From Monomorium pharaonis (Eukaryota; Arthropoda; Insecta; Hymenoptera; Formicidae), in NCBI RefSeq assembly GCF_013373865.1, contig NC_050472.1, positions 2,232,001 to 2,296,000 on the forward strand: a DNA stretch of 64,000 bases, in the 5' to 3' direction. Of this stretch, positions 28,201 to 39,163 are shown piece after piece (position 1 is the stretch's first letter; every line of letters begins with the position of its first letter). The notes beneath the pieces are model-generated. The model searched no databases. It was not told the DNA's origin and saw only the letters and a program-made list of their open reading frames with translations. A program made the translations under genes and the position numbers.

Positions 28201-31200
28201 CGATAACCAGGAGCATCGCGAGTGTTAACGTCGTTAGATCCGAGACGTCGGCGTGGCGCGAAAGTCGTCCCGAAGATCATAACGAGAGCGGACAAGCCGT
28301 CGTCGTTGCGTTTGTAATTTCAACGCTCGAGGCGACGACGCTCGACGTCGTGCCCGGCGTTGAAGCGGGAACTGCTCGCTCAAGTGTAAAGAGTTTCCGG
28401 TGAAATGTTGTTAGATACTGAATACCGATACGAAAGGCGTGTGTGATTTATTTTTCTATACACGCCGACGTGGGAACTTTTGGAGCGCGATCTCATGCAT
28501 TGGGCGAACACAAATTTATTTATGCCCTAACTATCGTTTTCTAAGAAAGAAAAAAAGAAAAAGAGTGTGCTATGATTTAAGTAAGATTTTGAGTAACGAT
28601 AAAAGGACAAAAATCTTGGTTGTGTGCAAGGTTGAAAGTAACTTTTTAGAAATCTCGGTTTTAATTATCCTAATCTTCCATTATTAAATTCGATAAAACC
28701 TCGTTGTTTGAGAATCGTCAAAGCGATAAAACTATCTCCGCCCTATATACCGCCTCTGTATAGTGGAAATTCTTTAGCGATATGGAGATGACTTTCAAAG
28801 CATTCTGGCAGACGAGGGGTATCACGGCTTGCTCGGCAGGTCAAAGGATCGACGGAGTGGAACTGTCGCCGGCAACGTGATCAGGAAGGGTTAAGCGAGC
28901 AGGGTGTGTGCCGTAGATACGAATTGGAAAATACACGCGGGGACGGAAAATGACGGTCGAGGGCTTAATACGATTTATACGTGTTTCGCCACAAATTTAA
29001 TTTGATTCCTGAAAAGAGCGATATCTGTGCGGCTTGATGATGTATACTGTTAATTAAATAGGTATTATCCGAATGACTGCGTTCCTATTCCCCCTTCCCT
29101 TCTCCCGTAGTTATTCCTCCGCACCAGATTCTCCCTCGAGAAAATAATTATATTAACCGCAATAATGAAAGACAATCAGTATTTGCTGATTAGTATTGAT
29201 GTTTATTAGGTTACTGTTCATGTTGCTAATAAGTGTTCATGAAACGTTCGCATTAACTACGACGGGAGCGTGCACATGTGCAGAAAATTGCCATTGCGAA
29301 TAAGCGAATCGTCCGAGTAAAAATCTCATCGAGGGGAGGGAACAAACGAAAAAGGATCTATTCCAAAAAGACCGATTCTCTCTTCCGTACGCCGCTTTAT
29401 TGTATTATTAAACGTTTTAGCGGATATTTTATATGAGCAGCCCGCGAGCAGCGGCCAATAAGATTGAACGCGCGGAATCGATTTAAATTTACGGAATACT
29501 TGGACCGAATAGTTGAAATTATTCGGCCAAATGAACGAGTTGCCCGAAAATCCCGAATAATTGCGGTGGTAGGTACAGTAGGCGATTCTACGTTTCAGTG
29601 AATTCAAACAATATTACGGAGTCGTTGATTTTTCTAACTGGTTAAGGTACAATTTAAAAATACGAAAATAATGATGCTGCTTGTAATTAAACGTAGCATC
29701 GTCTCGATTCACGGACTTTACGGGCATAGAGATGAATTATTCGAGCTGTCGAAAAATTGAACAAGATATTCAACTCCAAAGACAACGTAACTATTATTTC
29801 AACTAAAACATTTAAACGTTTGCGTCTTAAAATTTTCAAATCTCTAAAAATTTATATTTTAATCTTTAAATTTTTTTACTAAAATTTTTCTATGAAAAAA
29901 GTGTTAGAAAACACTTTTTAAAACTCTTATTGCCGTATATCAATAAATCGGATTTTTGGGGGGCACAATAAAACATTTTGCACGCAATACGAGGCAATTT
30001 CCATAGAGCTGGAATCTCTATCGCTGGACATTGAATTCCCACCTGAAAACACCGTGGTGTCCATTGAAACGGTCCCTTTGTCCGCGGTACACACGAAGAT
30101 TTTCAGACAGACTTGGACTAATGAATTTAACGCCCCAGTCTGCACTAGTGTCTCCCGTCGCGGTTTATGGTATACAATGTAAACATGTACGCAGCCCATT
30201 CGGGGAGTTCATTAGCGACACATGCAACCTATTATCATTCTTCGGGGGTTGCTGCATTTGTAACGCAACAGCGAATCGGTCTTTGAGCGTACCCCGATCC
30301 TCGAGGGGGAAACGCAGGCATTTCCCCTGAATCGATTGATTTCGCTCGATTGTACCGGACGGACAATTCACAAGCGAAAGGTGGGTAAATGAAGATTAAT
30401 ACAATGCACCGGCGGGGTACACAACCAAAATATAGCGCCCATATTTACCTTCTTTTCCTCAACGTTACTGTAGTTACGCGTATTTTTTCCGCATTCGGGT
30501 ACTTTTTATTCAAAGCAACAGTACAATTTTCAATTTTTGTACATTTTTTCTGCTAATTATACACAAGTACCTTACAAATAAACAGCCATTTAAAGACTTT
30601 TTATTTTCCTCGCGTTTAAATATATATTAAAAACAGATAAAAAATTTAATAAATTAATGATTCATAAAATTTTTTAAATATGACTTTTAAGATTGAGTCT
30701 TTGTAATGCTTAAAGAGGAGAAAAAGTACGAGAATCTCGCGGAAAGTACGCATTTACGATACGAATTGATGGCCAAAGTTAGGAACAAAAGTGTCAAATG
30801 TCAAAACAATTAATCACGTGAAGAGTTTGCTTAAGCAAACTGGTGATCTGTTGATATTTGTACATTTCCCGATAAACTATTGGAGCGTGAGCGTTTATTA
30901 ATTATCATTTCAAGAGGAAACGATTTCTGTTTAATTGACGTTCGCATGATCTGATTTAACCGAGTTAATCAAACTGATCATAAAGAGGTACGCGAAAAAT
31001 AAATTAAATAGCAATCGCGAGAACTGTAAAGACACGAATAATGCGACGATCGCGAAATAGTTTTTCGTATTTTGTTAAAAATTTAAATTGTCTTTGTTCT
31101 CGAAATTCTGAACTCAAAGGGGGCTTTCGAAATTGGTCGATCGCCTCTTCCTAACATCGAACAAAACAACAGACACTGAATATCTTTCAAGTTGAACTTG

Positions 31201-34200
31201 GCATATGTTCCTCGAGATCCTCGAAATTTTTCCGTTCCACCCTTAATGACACCCACGAGTGTTATTCCGCAGCGGGCGAAGACCGGTATCTTCTAGACTC
31301 TAGACGACTTCCACGCTCCGCAAGGCATCTATATACACAGTATGATATACGGCGTTTCCCATTCTAACTTACATTTCCGACTGTTCTTGTTCCATCCAAT
31401 TTCACGCGCTCTGTATCCCCTTAAGGTCCGGTACCGGTTACAACCAGCTGCGGTGCGATGCGAGAGTAGAGAAGATCCCCGCCGGCGCATTTGCATCCGC
31501 AGAATTCTCCGGTCGAATCGTTCGACCCTGCCGCACCCCGTATCCGGGCATGGGGCAGGGGCAACCCGGCCTGGATGGCCCGCGGCATCGAAACGCGACG
31601 AGCCCTCGTGCGCGCCCGAGTGTCATTACGCGGCTCGTTTTCCGGCTTTAATTAAATGACGTGCAAAATGCGTGCGGCACGCCCATGCTTTTCTGAATTT
31701 CCGGAAACCTCCTGTGTGTGTATATGCATGCATATGCTGAGGCGGGTCAACCGTGAACCAGAAACTCATGCCACGTCGCACGCTTAATGCGACAGCGGCA
31801 CGTATTACGTAACCATCGTACGCGTGAATTTCAAATACGATTCCGTAGATATTCCGGAAGATTTTTCCGTCGCGATGTCGCCCGCTCGCTCCCCAAGATG
31901 GCCAAAAAGGGAGAAACTCATCCCCGTACGCGACATAAGATACGAGAAACGTGATCTCGAAAGAAAACATCGCCCAAGCAGCAAGTACCGTTTTTATAGC
32001 CCGTAAGTCAGTTTAGTTAGTAGTCAAATTCTTTACCGTTCGATTCGTTTTTCAAAGTTTAAAATTTAATTTTCTTTCTCTTTACATGACATGGTATTTT
32101 GGGGGGTATTTTTTTCTGCGATTGTCTAAATAGTCTCTAGGCGCAAATTATTATTTAATGTTTCCTTCAATAACATTTTTAACTCAATTAGTCAATAGCC
32201 GAGGAAAACCAACCGATCGATCAGACGATCGCGATCTCGATATTTCACGTGTACGTAATTACCTTCGTTATGCAGGCGACGCGTTTGCATCCGTATCGCG
32301 CAGAGGAAAAACGCCACGCTTCCTTTCGCTTCGCTCCGAAATGAGAGAACGCGTTCACCGCTCATAATCTTGCATAATCGATAGTGATGCAGCATAACAG
32401 AGAGATTCTTACGTATAATCTTCTCGAGGTATATACAAAGTATGCACGAAGTACATCCGGTATGTGTAAAAGTTATGAACGCGTGAAACGTTCTCCGCGA
32501 ACTGCCATTAAATTTGCATACAAAACATCAAAAGTAAATAGAATAATAAATGCACGATTCATAAAATTAAACGCCTAATTTTGTAAGCAACAAGTGAAAC
32601 AGATTTTTTTCACGTGCATCTCTTTCTTTCTCTATACATTGAAACGATCGCAATTTATTATTTTAATAAATTGTAAGGCGATAAATTCACTAGTATCGAC
32701 AGAAGCTCCTCGAAATTGTGCATTTCGATTCCGCGACTTTCGCGCAACGCAATGTTTCTCCGATGTCGAGTGGAAGTGGCGATATTTCACTCATTAAAGA
32801 ATTTCCAACGATGAAAAATGGCCTTAGTTTCTCACGCGCATATTGCCACCCCCTCGTTTCGACGCGGCCCTTCGTCTCGTGCGCGTGCAATAAATAAAGT
32901 GACGGTCGCAGTAATTTCAGCCACGCGCGATTGAATCACCCCGCGTCAGGCCACACCGTCGGTATTAATTATTCGTAGCTGTTAGTTTTTGCTGAATGCA
33001 GCGCACCACATTACGAATATGTCGCGAGACGAGTAGAGGACGAGTAAGGGTGCGCGTGTTTATTACCCTCGAAAACTGCATCACCCGTGATTCGCTTCGT
33101 TCTCGAGTTCATAGACGCAACTCGCCGAAAGTCAATTAAATATCACGCGTTCGGGGAAGGAAAGGAGCGCAAAGTTATTCTGGGGTAGTTAAATTCTAGT
33201 ATTTTTCTGTATATAATATTCGACCATTTCGTTCCAATCGAGCGACGAAGGGGTCAATCGAAAGCAACGCAACGTACATATTCCAACCGCGTTTATGTTT
33301 CGCGGTTCTCTCTCTCTTCGAGCAACCAAGTCACGCGCGATCGAAATAACGTAATCCGAGAGACCAATACATGCCAATTAATATTCCGTATCGGGTTACC
33401 TACCAACAGATCTGACGCGTCGTACAATCCTTCTCGTGATACAATAGACGTTGTGCAACATAGAGTTAGAATTTCGTCAGTCGAACAGACGTTGTCGCGG
33501 GCACAAAGGGAGAGAACGGAGAAAGGAGAATCCGGAGCGGGAAACTATCGGCGATGACTTGGGGAAGAAGGAAGCAGCAGCCGCATCGCTTCCGTCTGGC
33601 TGGGATCCAATTCGAGGAATAATTGTTTTTCGTCGTGGCCGACGGTAAAAGTGAAAAGTTTCCCACATTGTTCAATTCTCTTGTCTCAAAATAAGAATCT
33701 ACCATTGGCAACGAACTCGAGCGTTATCACGATTTATTCTCATATTGCGTAATCTTTAATTTTGTCAATGTAGTTTTTCGGTGATAACTCCCCTTTCAAG
33801 TTAAGCATCCGAGTAACAGATAAACGCATAAGATTCCCATGATAATTGCCCGACGCAGTTGATTCGCGTTTGGCCGGGGCAAATGAGGTTTCCTTTGATT
33901 CGTACTTAAACGTGGTATCTCAAGATGGATTTCCGCGAGGAATCCATCGTCTCCGCGCTCGTGTCGCTTTGTAGATATAGAAAATGCATTTCGTGGCCGA
34001 GGTCGTATCGCGCTTTGAAAATTTTCAAGACGAGTTCCTCTTAAATCAGGCACACGCGCTTTGCGAATTTTTCAATCACGTTTCACGCTGACAGGATTAA
34101 TAAAACGCGTCGAGTTGTGCCGCGTCGCGGCGCGACGCGGGCAGAGTTTCCAGACTCATTTCATGCAGAATCGAATTGGATTTTCAGGTCGGGACCGGTG

Positions 34201-37200
34201 TGTATAACTGTGTGTAATCCACAAGAGAGAGAAGGAGACAGAGATAAAAATAGGGAGTGAGAGGGAGAAATATGCGGCTGGGATGCACGTCCCTTTGATG
34301 TGCGCAGCCGGGTAGGAGCGCCGCCGCGACGCTCTTTCAGCGAACGCGCTGCACTTTGTTACATCGACGCTAAATAATCGGTTTATAAAAATTCATGGCG
34401 CGAGTCTAGTGAGGCGGGTTTATACCCGGCACTACTCGGACCACACGGTACCCTCCGCTTTCTATTCCACATCCCCCTATTCCCTTCGCATCTCGGACCG
34501 CAATATCACCAGCTGGACGATATGACGAGAGCTCGCGAATTAAAAAGAGAACGAGTATTCATAGAATATTTTATGGAATAAAATTTCTATGAGAGTAAAA
34601 GAGAAAGTCGAGAAGAATTATGTAAAATATAATTCGTTCGATCCTTTCAAAGGATATTCCTCGAGGAAAGCTCAAAGAATTTCCAACTTTAATTATTCCA
34701 ATTTTAATTTCAAATCATTTTATATACACATCTTGAGAAATAGAAAATTTTGTAATACATAATATAAAGAACTTTGAATGTAATGTAACGTTAGACTGTC
34801 AGAATGGCGGGCTAACATTAAGACTGACTCTCATCAGTTCGCACATATCTAACCGCTAAGACCGCCGTGTAATCCGATCGCCAAAAACTACGGCCAGAGT
34901 TTAAACAAATAATTCATTTTTTGTGATTAGAAATAGAAAAAATGCGACCGATTTTATAGATCATAGTTTCATAAAGAAATTTTGTCGTGATAAAACTGAG
35001 CTGTGTGCAGGAAGGCGCGCATAACAGAGAAAATTGAGAAAAGCTTTGTCTGACAATCCGCGGTGTCCCATGGAAAATACGCATACCTCTAATCGACTCC
35101 TCAAAAAGCTGCATGCATCGTCATAGCCGCATGTGCGATAGTCCCCATCTCCCTTGAAACGTGCGAGGTAACACGCGCGTACCGCCCGCGTGAAATTAAA
35201 TTAGAAGGAAAATATTCGGAGAGCCGGCCAGCGCTTTTGTACGTGCGGCGAGATAGCAAGAGATAAAGGCCGCGTGTGTAGACGCGCGTGGTGTGCATGC
35301 GTGCGTGTATCGGTGTTGCCGTGGCTGCAGAGGAATATATTCGCGCTGGCACGTTCGAGTGGCGCAACAAACGCCGCTAAAAACGTACCGATCCACCCCC
35401 TCCCGGGCTCTATCGTCCGCTCAATCTTCAACCCTCGACCGTATTCCCTTTCCCCACGATTCGTCTTTGTCGGGACGTTTCAGACGTACCGCGTTATCTC
35501 TCATTCTCTTTTCGCGTTCTTCCGCACGTGGTCGTTCGTGCAATCGTGACGATGTATCGAAAACGCAACACAAAACAATACCGTACGAGAATCTGTGAGT
35601 TTGATTCGAATTTCAAATTTTCCCAGAAGCTAATTTAATTGTGCCGTGCGTGTAATTTTTTTTTTTTTTAATATAATATAGTATTTTCGTTTACATAAAT
35701 AAATCGAATTTATCGCGCTACCAATTCGCTCAAAAATTGATAATAATGAAGAAAATAATGCAATCATTTTTTTTCGATTGCAGTTCTCCTGACGCGAGGT
35801 TTCGAAGCATCGAAACCAGCGAGATCGAACGTGACCAGTGCTATTTCGGAGGACTACGGAGATGAGATACTTGCGAACATGAATCTAACGACATTCAAGG
35901 AAAGATACCGAAGGCTGATACCCTACATGACTTTTTACGTCGCCAACAACTACCTGAACGCCCAGACGCCTGCGTTGGCGCAAAATTACGCAGACGACCT
36001 GTCGGGTACGCTGCTCCGGAAGCCTCAGTCGCAACAGCACCCTCTAACTCGGCTCGTTGGTGTGCCGAGGCGGGGTAGTGCTAATAAGTACCGCGTCAAC
36101 TCACCCGACCAAGACAAGAAGTTCGTTCCGTCCGTGCAATTTGATCCAAGAAATATCGGAGGCGACAACGACTACTTCGCGCCAGTCAAGTACGACACCA
36201 AGATCAACTACGCCGAGTATTCCACTCCGTCCTATCAACTCTATCAAGTGCAAAAAACTTATCCGGAAATTACCACGCCTGCCAGTCGTATCTTGAATAA
36301 GGAAAATCGATATTTCGTCACTGCGAGACCCTTGAAACCGTCTGCTCCTGTGATCAAGAAACCGCTGCTCGGCAACCCGCTGGACGATTACGATCAAGAT
36401 TACACGGTGAGGCCGAACGTCGCCGTTAATTATCACAACAAGGAATTCGAGGGGCTGAGGTACATTCCGTCGCACGTGAACGTGCAGCAGCAGTCGGTGA
36501 AATCACCAGCTGTCTCGCTTTACCGAAAGCCGAACGTGAATCTGAATAATCTGATCGAGAGTTTCCAGTTGTCCGAACAACTGCCGGAAATGCTGAACAA
36601 AGACAACCTCGACAGCAGCATCAAAACGCTCATAGAGATACTCAATATCCTGCATAGTACGCGGCAGGAGAATTTTCCGCAGCCGCAAGAACCACCCTTA
36701 CCACCGCCGTCACCTTCTAGATTAGTCAACTACGATGTTTACAAACCAAAAATATATACGCGGCCAAAAGTGATCACCGAGACGAGATTCCAAGTGACAC
36801 CGAGCCCTCTGATAATCACCGATGATCCCGAACGATACAAGGCGGAGGACGACGACGTCCCAATCAAATCATCATTGCAACCGGACTACAACCTGAATCA
36901 CGTAAAGGACGAGAAGGTGGAATACTACGTACCTTACGTTCAGGACATCTCCAACGAACCCAAGCAAGGACTTAGACCAACGTCCACACCCACTGCTTCT
37001 ACCACCGGCCATTCGTACGAGATCACGGAAGATCTGAGCGACGATATCCTGCAGGATGAACGGTACACCCTGCCGATTTCTACCGAGGCGTCCACGAGTC
37101 AACAATATGTAGCGCCGAACGAAGTTACGCACCCGGGACCGAAAATGCCACTGCCGGCTTTAAAGTACGGCGCAACGCGTGGAAAACCTAACGTCGACTA

Positions 37201-37380
37201 CCCGGCGTACGCGACTATACCGGAGACCAAATTCAATTGCAAGGATCAAAGGTACAAGGGATTTTTCGGCGACCCAGAGACCGGATGCCAAGTGAGTATA
37301 ATTTAATGAAAATACTATAATTTATTCGCAAACAAGTCTACATAGCATTCTGTACAAAATTTTTTACATTTACAAATATT

Positions 37381-37445
<65 letters not shown>

Positions 37446-37916
37446 ATTCTTTCACAATTAATTTCTATTTTTAAATTTGAATATCTGTGTAAGTTTATGT
37501 TATTCAAGATATTAATTCTGAAATAATGATAATATTGTTAAAAATAATGATAATATTGTTTCTCACAGGTATGGCATTACTGCGATCTCAATGGCGGCAA
37601 GTCATCGTTCTTATGCCCAAACGGCACGATATTCAGCCAGATAGCGTTGACCTGCGACTGGTGGTTCAACGTAAAGTGCGAAACAACTACTCAACTCTAT
37701 GTGTTAAATGAACGATTATATAAATACATCCTACCAATCATGCCCAAATTCCCTGAAGATTTCACCGGCCCGGAAGTAGATCGATACTTGGAGCTCAAAT
37801 TTAAGGAGATGGAGGCAAAAATGAAAGAAAAGAAGCTGAAGAAGCAGCAGGAGGAGAAGAGCAAGCACAAGGACAAGTCACAAACGGCAAACGACGAAGA
37901 AGTAGACGAAGCGTAA
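6392..37916 (+). CDS. Secreted single chitin-binding-domain cuticular protein (CPAP1 type), three-exon model
   Basis: The model joins 6392-6446, 35784-37291 and 37569-37916 and encodes 636 residues. Residues 1-27 form a signal peptide with core VALLSLVLL and a likely cleavage after GFEA. The long middle is low in cysteine, rich in tyrosine, proline and asparagine, with a proline-rich patch near residues 316-331. The chitin-binding type-2 (peritrophin-A, CBM14) domain uses C504, C520, C526, C537, C550 and C558, spaced x15, x5, x10, x12, x7, with aromatics Y525, W552, W553 and F554. A highly charged Lys/Glu tail (about 590-636) follows. Proteins of this class are secreted into cuticle or apical matrix and bind chitin. 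One CBM14 in a long protein fits CPAP1 rather than CPAP3 or gut peritrophins; I do not assign a specific orthologue. The first join is inferred from phase and signal-peptide logic; the second is essentially certain. Confidence 0.8.
9223..9274. repeat. (CA)n microsatellite
   Basis: About 26 perfect AC units, followed by a short imperfect extension to 9282. It generates spurious His-Thr and Cys-Val repeat frames. Confidence 0.95.
10245..10274. repeat. (CT)n microsatellite
   Basis: A run of about 15 CT units inside the proposed CPAP intron. Confidence 0.9.
15670..15942 (+). other. Unassigned 90-codon open frame
   Basis: The frame starts MANAVLAARAVGRWIRK and ends KLYETLLKHL. It is amphipathic and has unremarkable composition, unlike most low-complexity frames nearby. 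I do not recognise a family, and there is no clear splice or promoter context. It is more likely chance than a gene. Confidence 0.12.
15966..15984. repeat. (GA)n microsatellite, short
   Basis: About nine GA units. Confidence 0.85.
16175..16219. repeat. (GA)n microsatellite
   Basis: About 22 perfect AG units, some 190 bp downstream of another GA run. Confidence 0.95.
19139..19158. repeat. (CT)n microsatellite
   Basis: About ten TC units at the beginning of a pyrimidine-rich 250-bp stretch. Confidence 0.9.
25485..25503. repeat. (CT)n microsatellite, short
   Basis: About eight CT units, slightly interrupted at the 3' end. Confidence 0.8.
29922..30174 (+). other. Open, protein-like stretch without a start codon
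   Basis: From the stop at 29919 the frame is open for about 84 codons to TAA at 30175. It contains the segment SIELESLSLDIEFPPENTV and later TWTNEFNAPVCTSV. The composition is protein-like and the DNA is more GC-rich than its AT-rich surroundings. The minus strand is also open (29927-30199). I recognise no family and no clear splice sites. It may be a degraded coding fragment or chance. Confidence 0.15.
35784..37291 (+). CDS. CPAP1-type gene, exon 2 (main body, first half of the chitin-binding domain)
   Basis: This exon follows a polypyrimidine tract and CAG and is open throughout for 502 codons after the two leading bases. It ends at CAA|GTGAGT in phase 0, after GCQ. It begins with the end of the signal peptide (LLTRGFEA), then a conserved-looking segment DYGDEILANMNLTTF at about residues 42-56. 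A long disordered region rich in Tyr, Pro, Asn and Asp follows. The exon ends with the first two domain cysteines, C504 and C520. Codon use is regular and the frame is far longer than chance allows. Confidence 0.93.
37292..37568 (+). other. CPAP1-type gene, intron 2
   Basis: The 277-bp intron has a GTGAGT donor and a TTTCTCACAG acceptor in phase 0. It splits the chitin-binding domain between its second and third cysteines. It contains a (CT)n tract of about 60 bp that starts 90 bp from the donor. Confidence 0.93.
37382..37442. repeat. (CT)n microsatellite within CPAP intron 2
   Basis: Roughly 30 perfect CT units, the longest dinucleotide run in the window. On the coding strand it forms a pyrimidine tract about 125 bp upstream of the real acceptor. 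Confidence 0.95.
37569..37916 (+). CDS. CPAP1-type gene, exon 3 (second half of the chitin-binding domain and charged tail)
   Basis: The exon encodes 115 codons and stops at TAA (37914-37916). It starts VWHYCDLNGG and supplies cysteines C526, C537, C550 and C558 with the CDWWFNVKC signature. A short segment (LNERLYKYILPIMPKFPEDF) and a Lys/Glu-rich tail ending DEEVDEA follow. Phase 0 with exon 2 restores a complete six-cysteine CBM14 domain. Confidence 0.93.
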   Translation, partial: VWHYCDLNGGKSSFLCPNGTIFSQIALTCDWWFNVKCETTTQLYVLNERLYKYILPIMPKFPEDFTGPEVDRYLELKFKEMEAKMKEKKLKKQQEEKSKHKDKSQTANDEEVDEA

Positions 37917-39028
37917 TTAGAACGTTACGTATTAAATAACTTAGTCTTAATACTTGACTCGTTGCCATTATAACGAAAAGTAAATGTCTCGTGGGCTGTG
38001 TAAGGTTATTACACACTTCTGTTGTAACGAGCCTTGCAATCCCGAAAAAGTGCAATATGTATATGATAGAGTTATATGTGATTGAAGCATAAAGTAAATT
38101 ACATTGCGCATAAAATAAGTTAGATTATCTCACGGTTTTTGTACGGGTATGAAATGGCTGATGATATTAAGTAGATATTATAATATTTCTTATATTACCT
38201 CTAGTCATATATATGCGTACTATTGTGTACTATTTATCACGAAAAATGTGCCCGCCTATCTTAGGATTTCTTTCGGTCTACAGTTCTGCACTAGACAAAT
38301 GTCTAGTTGAGCCATAAATTTTCATCGTGATAAGTCATAGTTTTTGAAGCAGATAATAAATAATTATGTTTTCCGAACAGCGTAAACAATACTATTAATG
38401 AATCGAGATAACGCTCCTTGTAAAATATTAATATACAGTTATAATAAATCAAAAATTAATATGATTTACTAAAAGTTATTTACGATTCAATATTATTAAT
38501 ATTCAGTATAAATTCAATATAAGATTTCAATATAAATTTCCATATAACTATGCAATACTAAATAGCACATGCTAAATTGAACATTTCTAGTAAATGATAT
38601 AAATAGTAACAGTTATAGAAGGTTATTAGGTTTTGTGAGCGTTGATAATATAATTAATTATTAATTTTATTACAAATATCACATAGAAAAACTCAACTAG
38701 ATATCGCCATTTACTTATAATTATTCTATCCCATTCTATATATATAAGATGGTATCCCAATTTGTATATGCTTGTTTATATTTAATGTATGTATTTCTAT
38801 CATGAGAATGTATTTCTATCACGCGAGAATATGACTAGAATATTTTATTTATAATTTATCAAAAATTATTTTTAAAAATTACATTAAAATAGTAAGCGAT
38901 ATATGCAAGTTGAATATCGTCAAAATACCATATGTTAATCTTTTTCTATGTATAGCTAATATTTTGTTACAAATTTTATTAATAAATAAATTTATTTATT
39001 TATCATTTTTTGGCATATCTCGTAATAA
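37917..39028. other. AT-rich convergent 3' region between the CPAP and RBCC genes
   Basis: This holds no coding sequence I can support. Plus-strand AATAAA hexamers occur at 38355, 38443, 38981 and 38985, any of which could end the CPAP transcript. Minus-strand AATAAA lies at 39000-38995 and 38996-38991. If the minus-strand gene splices onward from 39082, its next exon was not found here. Confidence 0.5.
38981..39000. terminator. Perfect 20-bp palindromic double poly(A) signal
   Basis: The sequence AATAAATAAATTTATTTATT equals its own reverse complement and places two overlapping AATAAA hexamers on each strand. It lies 29 bp beyond the read-through stop codon of the minus-strand RBCC gene and about 1.06 kb beyond the CPAP stop. 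It could serve as a shared bidirectional polyadenylation site, though AT-rich DNA can yield such a palindrome by chance. Confidence 0.4.
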
Positions 39029-39163
39029 TTAAACGAGACCTTTGTCAGGAAAAGTATTCGGTAGAATTGAGGAAAAACTCACCTCTTTTGTCTCACAAAC
39101 ACGTAGCAGCGTATCTTCGATGTTCATATAAGTCTCGTTGAACTCATCTATCATGGTCTGGTT
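39029..39163 (-). CDS. RBCC gene, exon 5 (coiled-coil start; terminal or internal)
   Basis: The acceptor TTGACAG precedes AAC at 39163. The exon encodes NQTMIDEFNETYMN and continues to ETKE, where GTGAGT offers a strong donor at 39082. If unspliced, 17 further codons reach TAA at 39031-39029, followed within 30 bp by AATAAA. The spliced right-to-left extent would be 39163-39083. Confidence 0.7.
   Translation of the reverse strand, partial: NQTMIDEFNETYMNIEDTLLRVCETKEVSFSSILPNTFPDKGLV

Larger units (their letters stand above)
6447..35783 (+). other. Proposed 29-kb intron 1 of the CPAP1-type gene
   Basis: The donor is GTGAGT at 6447 and the acceptor TTTTTTTTCGATTGCAG ends at 35783. I see no convincing gene within. 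The content is AT-rich DNA with several CpG-rich islands (about 7000-8100, 9000-11700, 17600-18300, 22150-22500, 26480-27050), several microsatellites and scattered open frames of 60-190 codons with no recognisable domains. A first intron this long commonly holds enhancers. A nested gene made of small exons could be missed by eye. Confidence 0.5.

Noticed and set aside
35552..35594. Alternative first exon for the CPAP gene (MYRKRNTKQYRTRI) close to exon 2
   Set aside because: It ends at a GTGAGT donor in the right phase, but its strongly basic sequence cannot form a signal peptide, unlike the exon at 6392.
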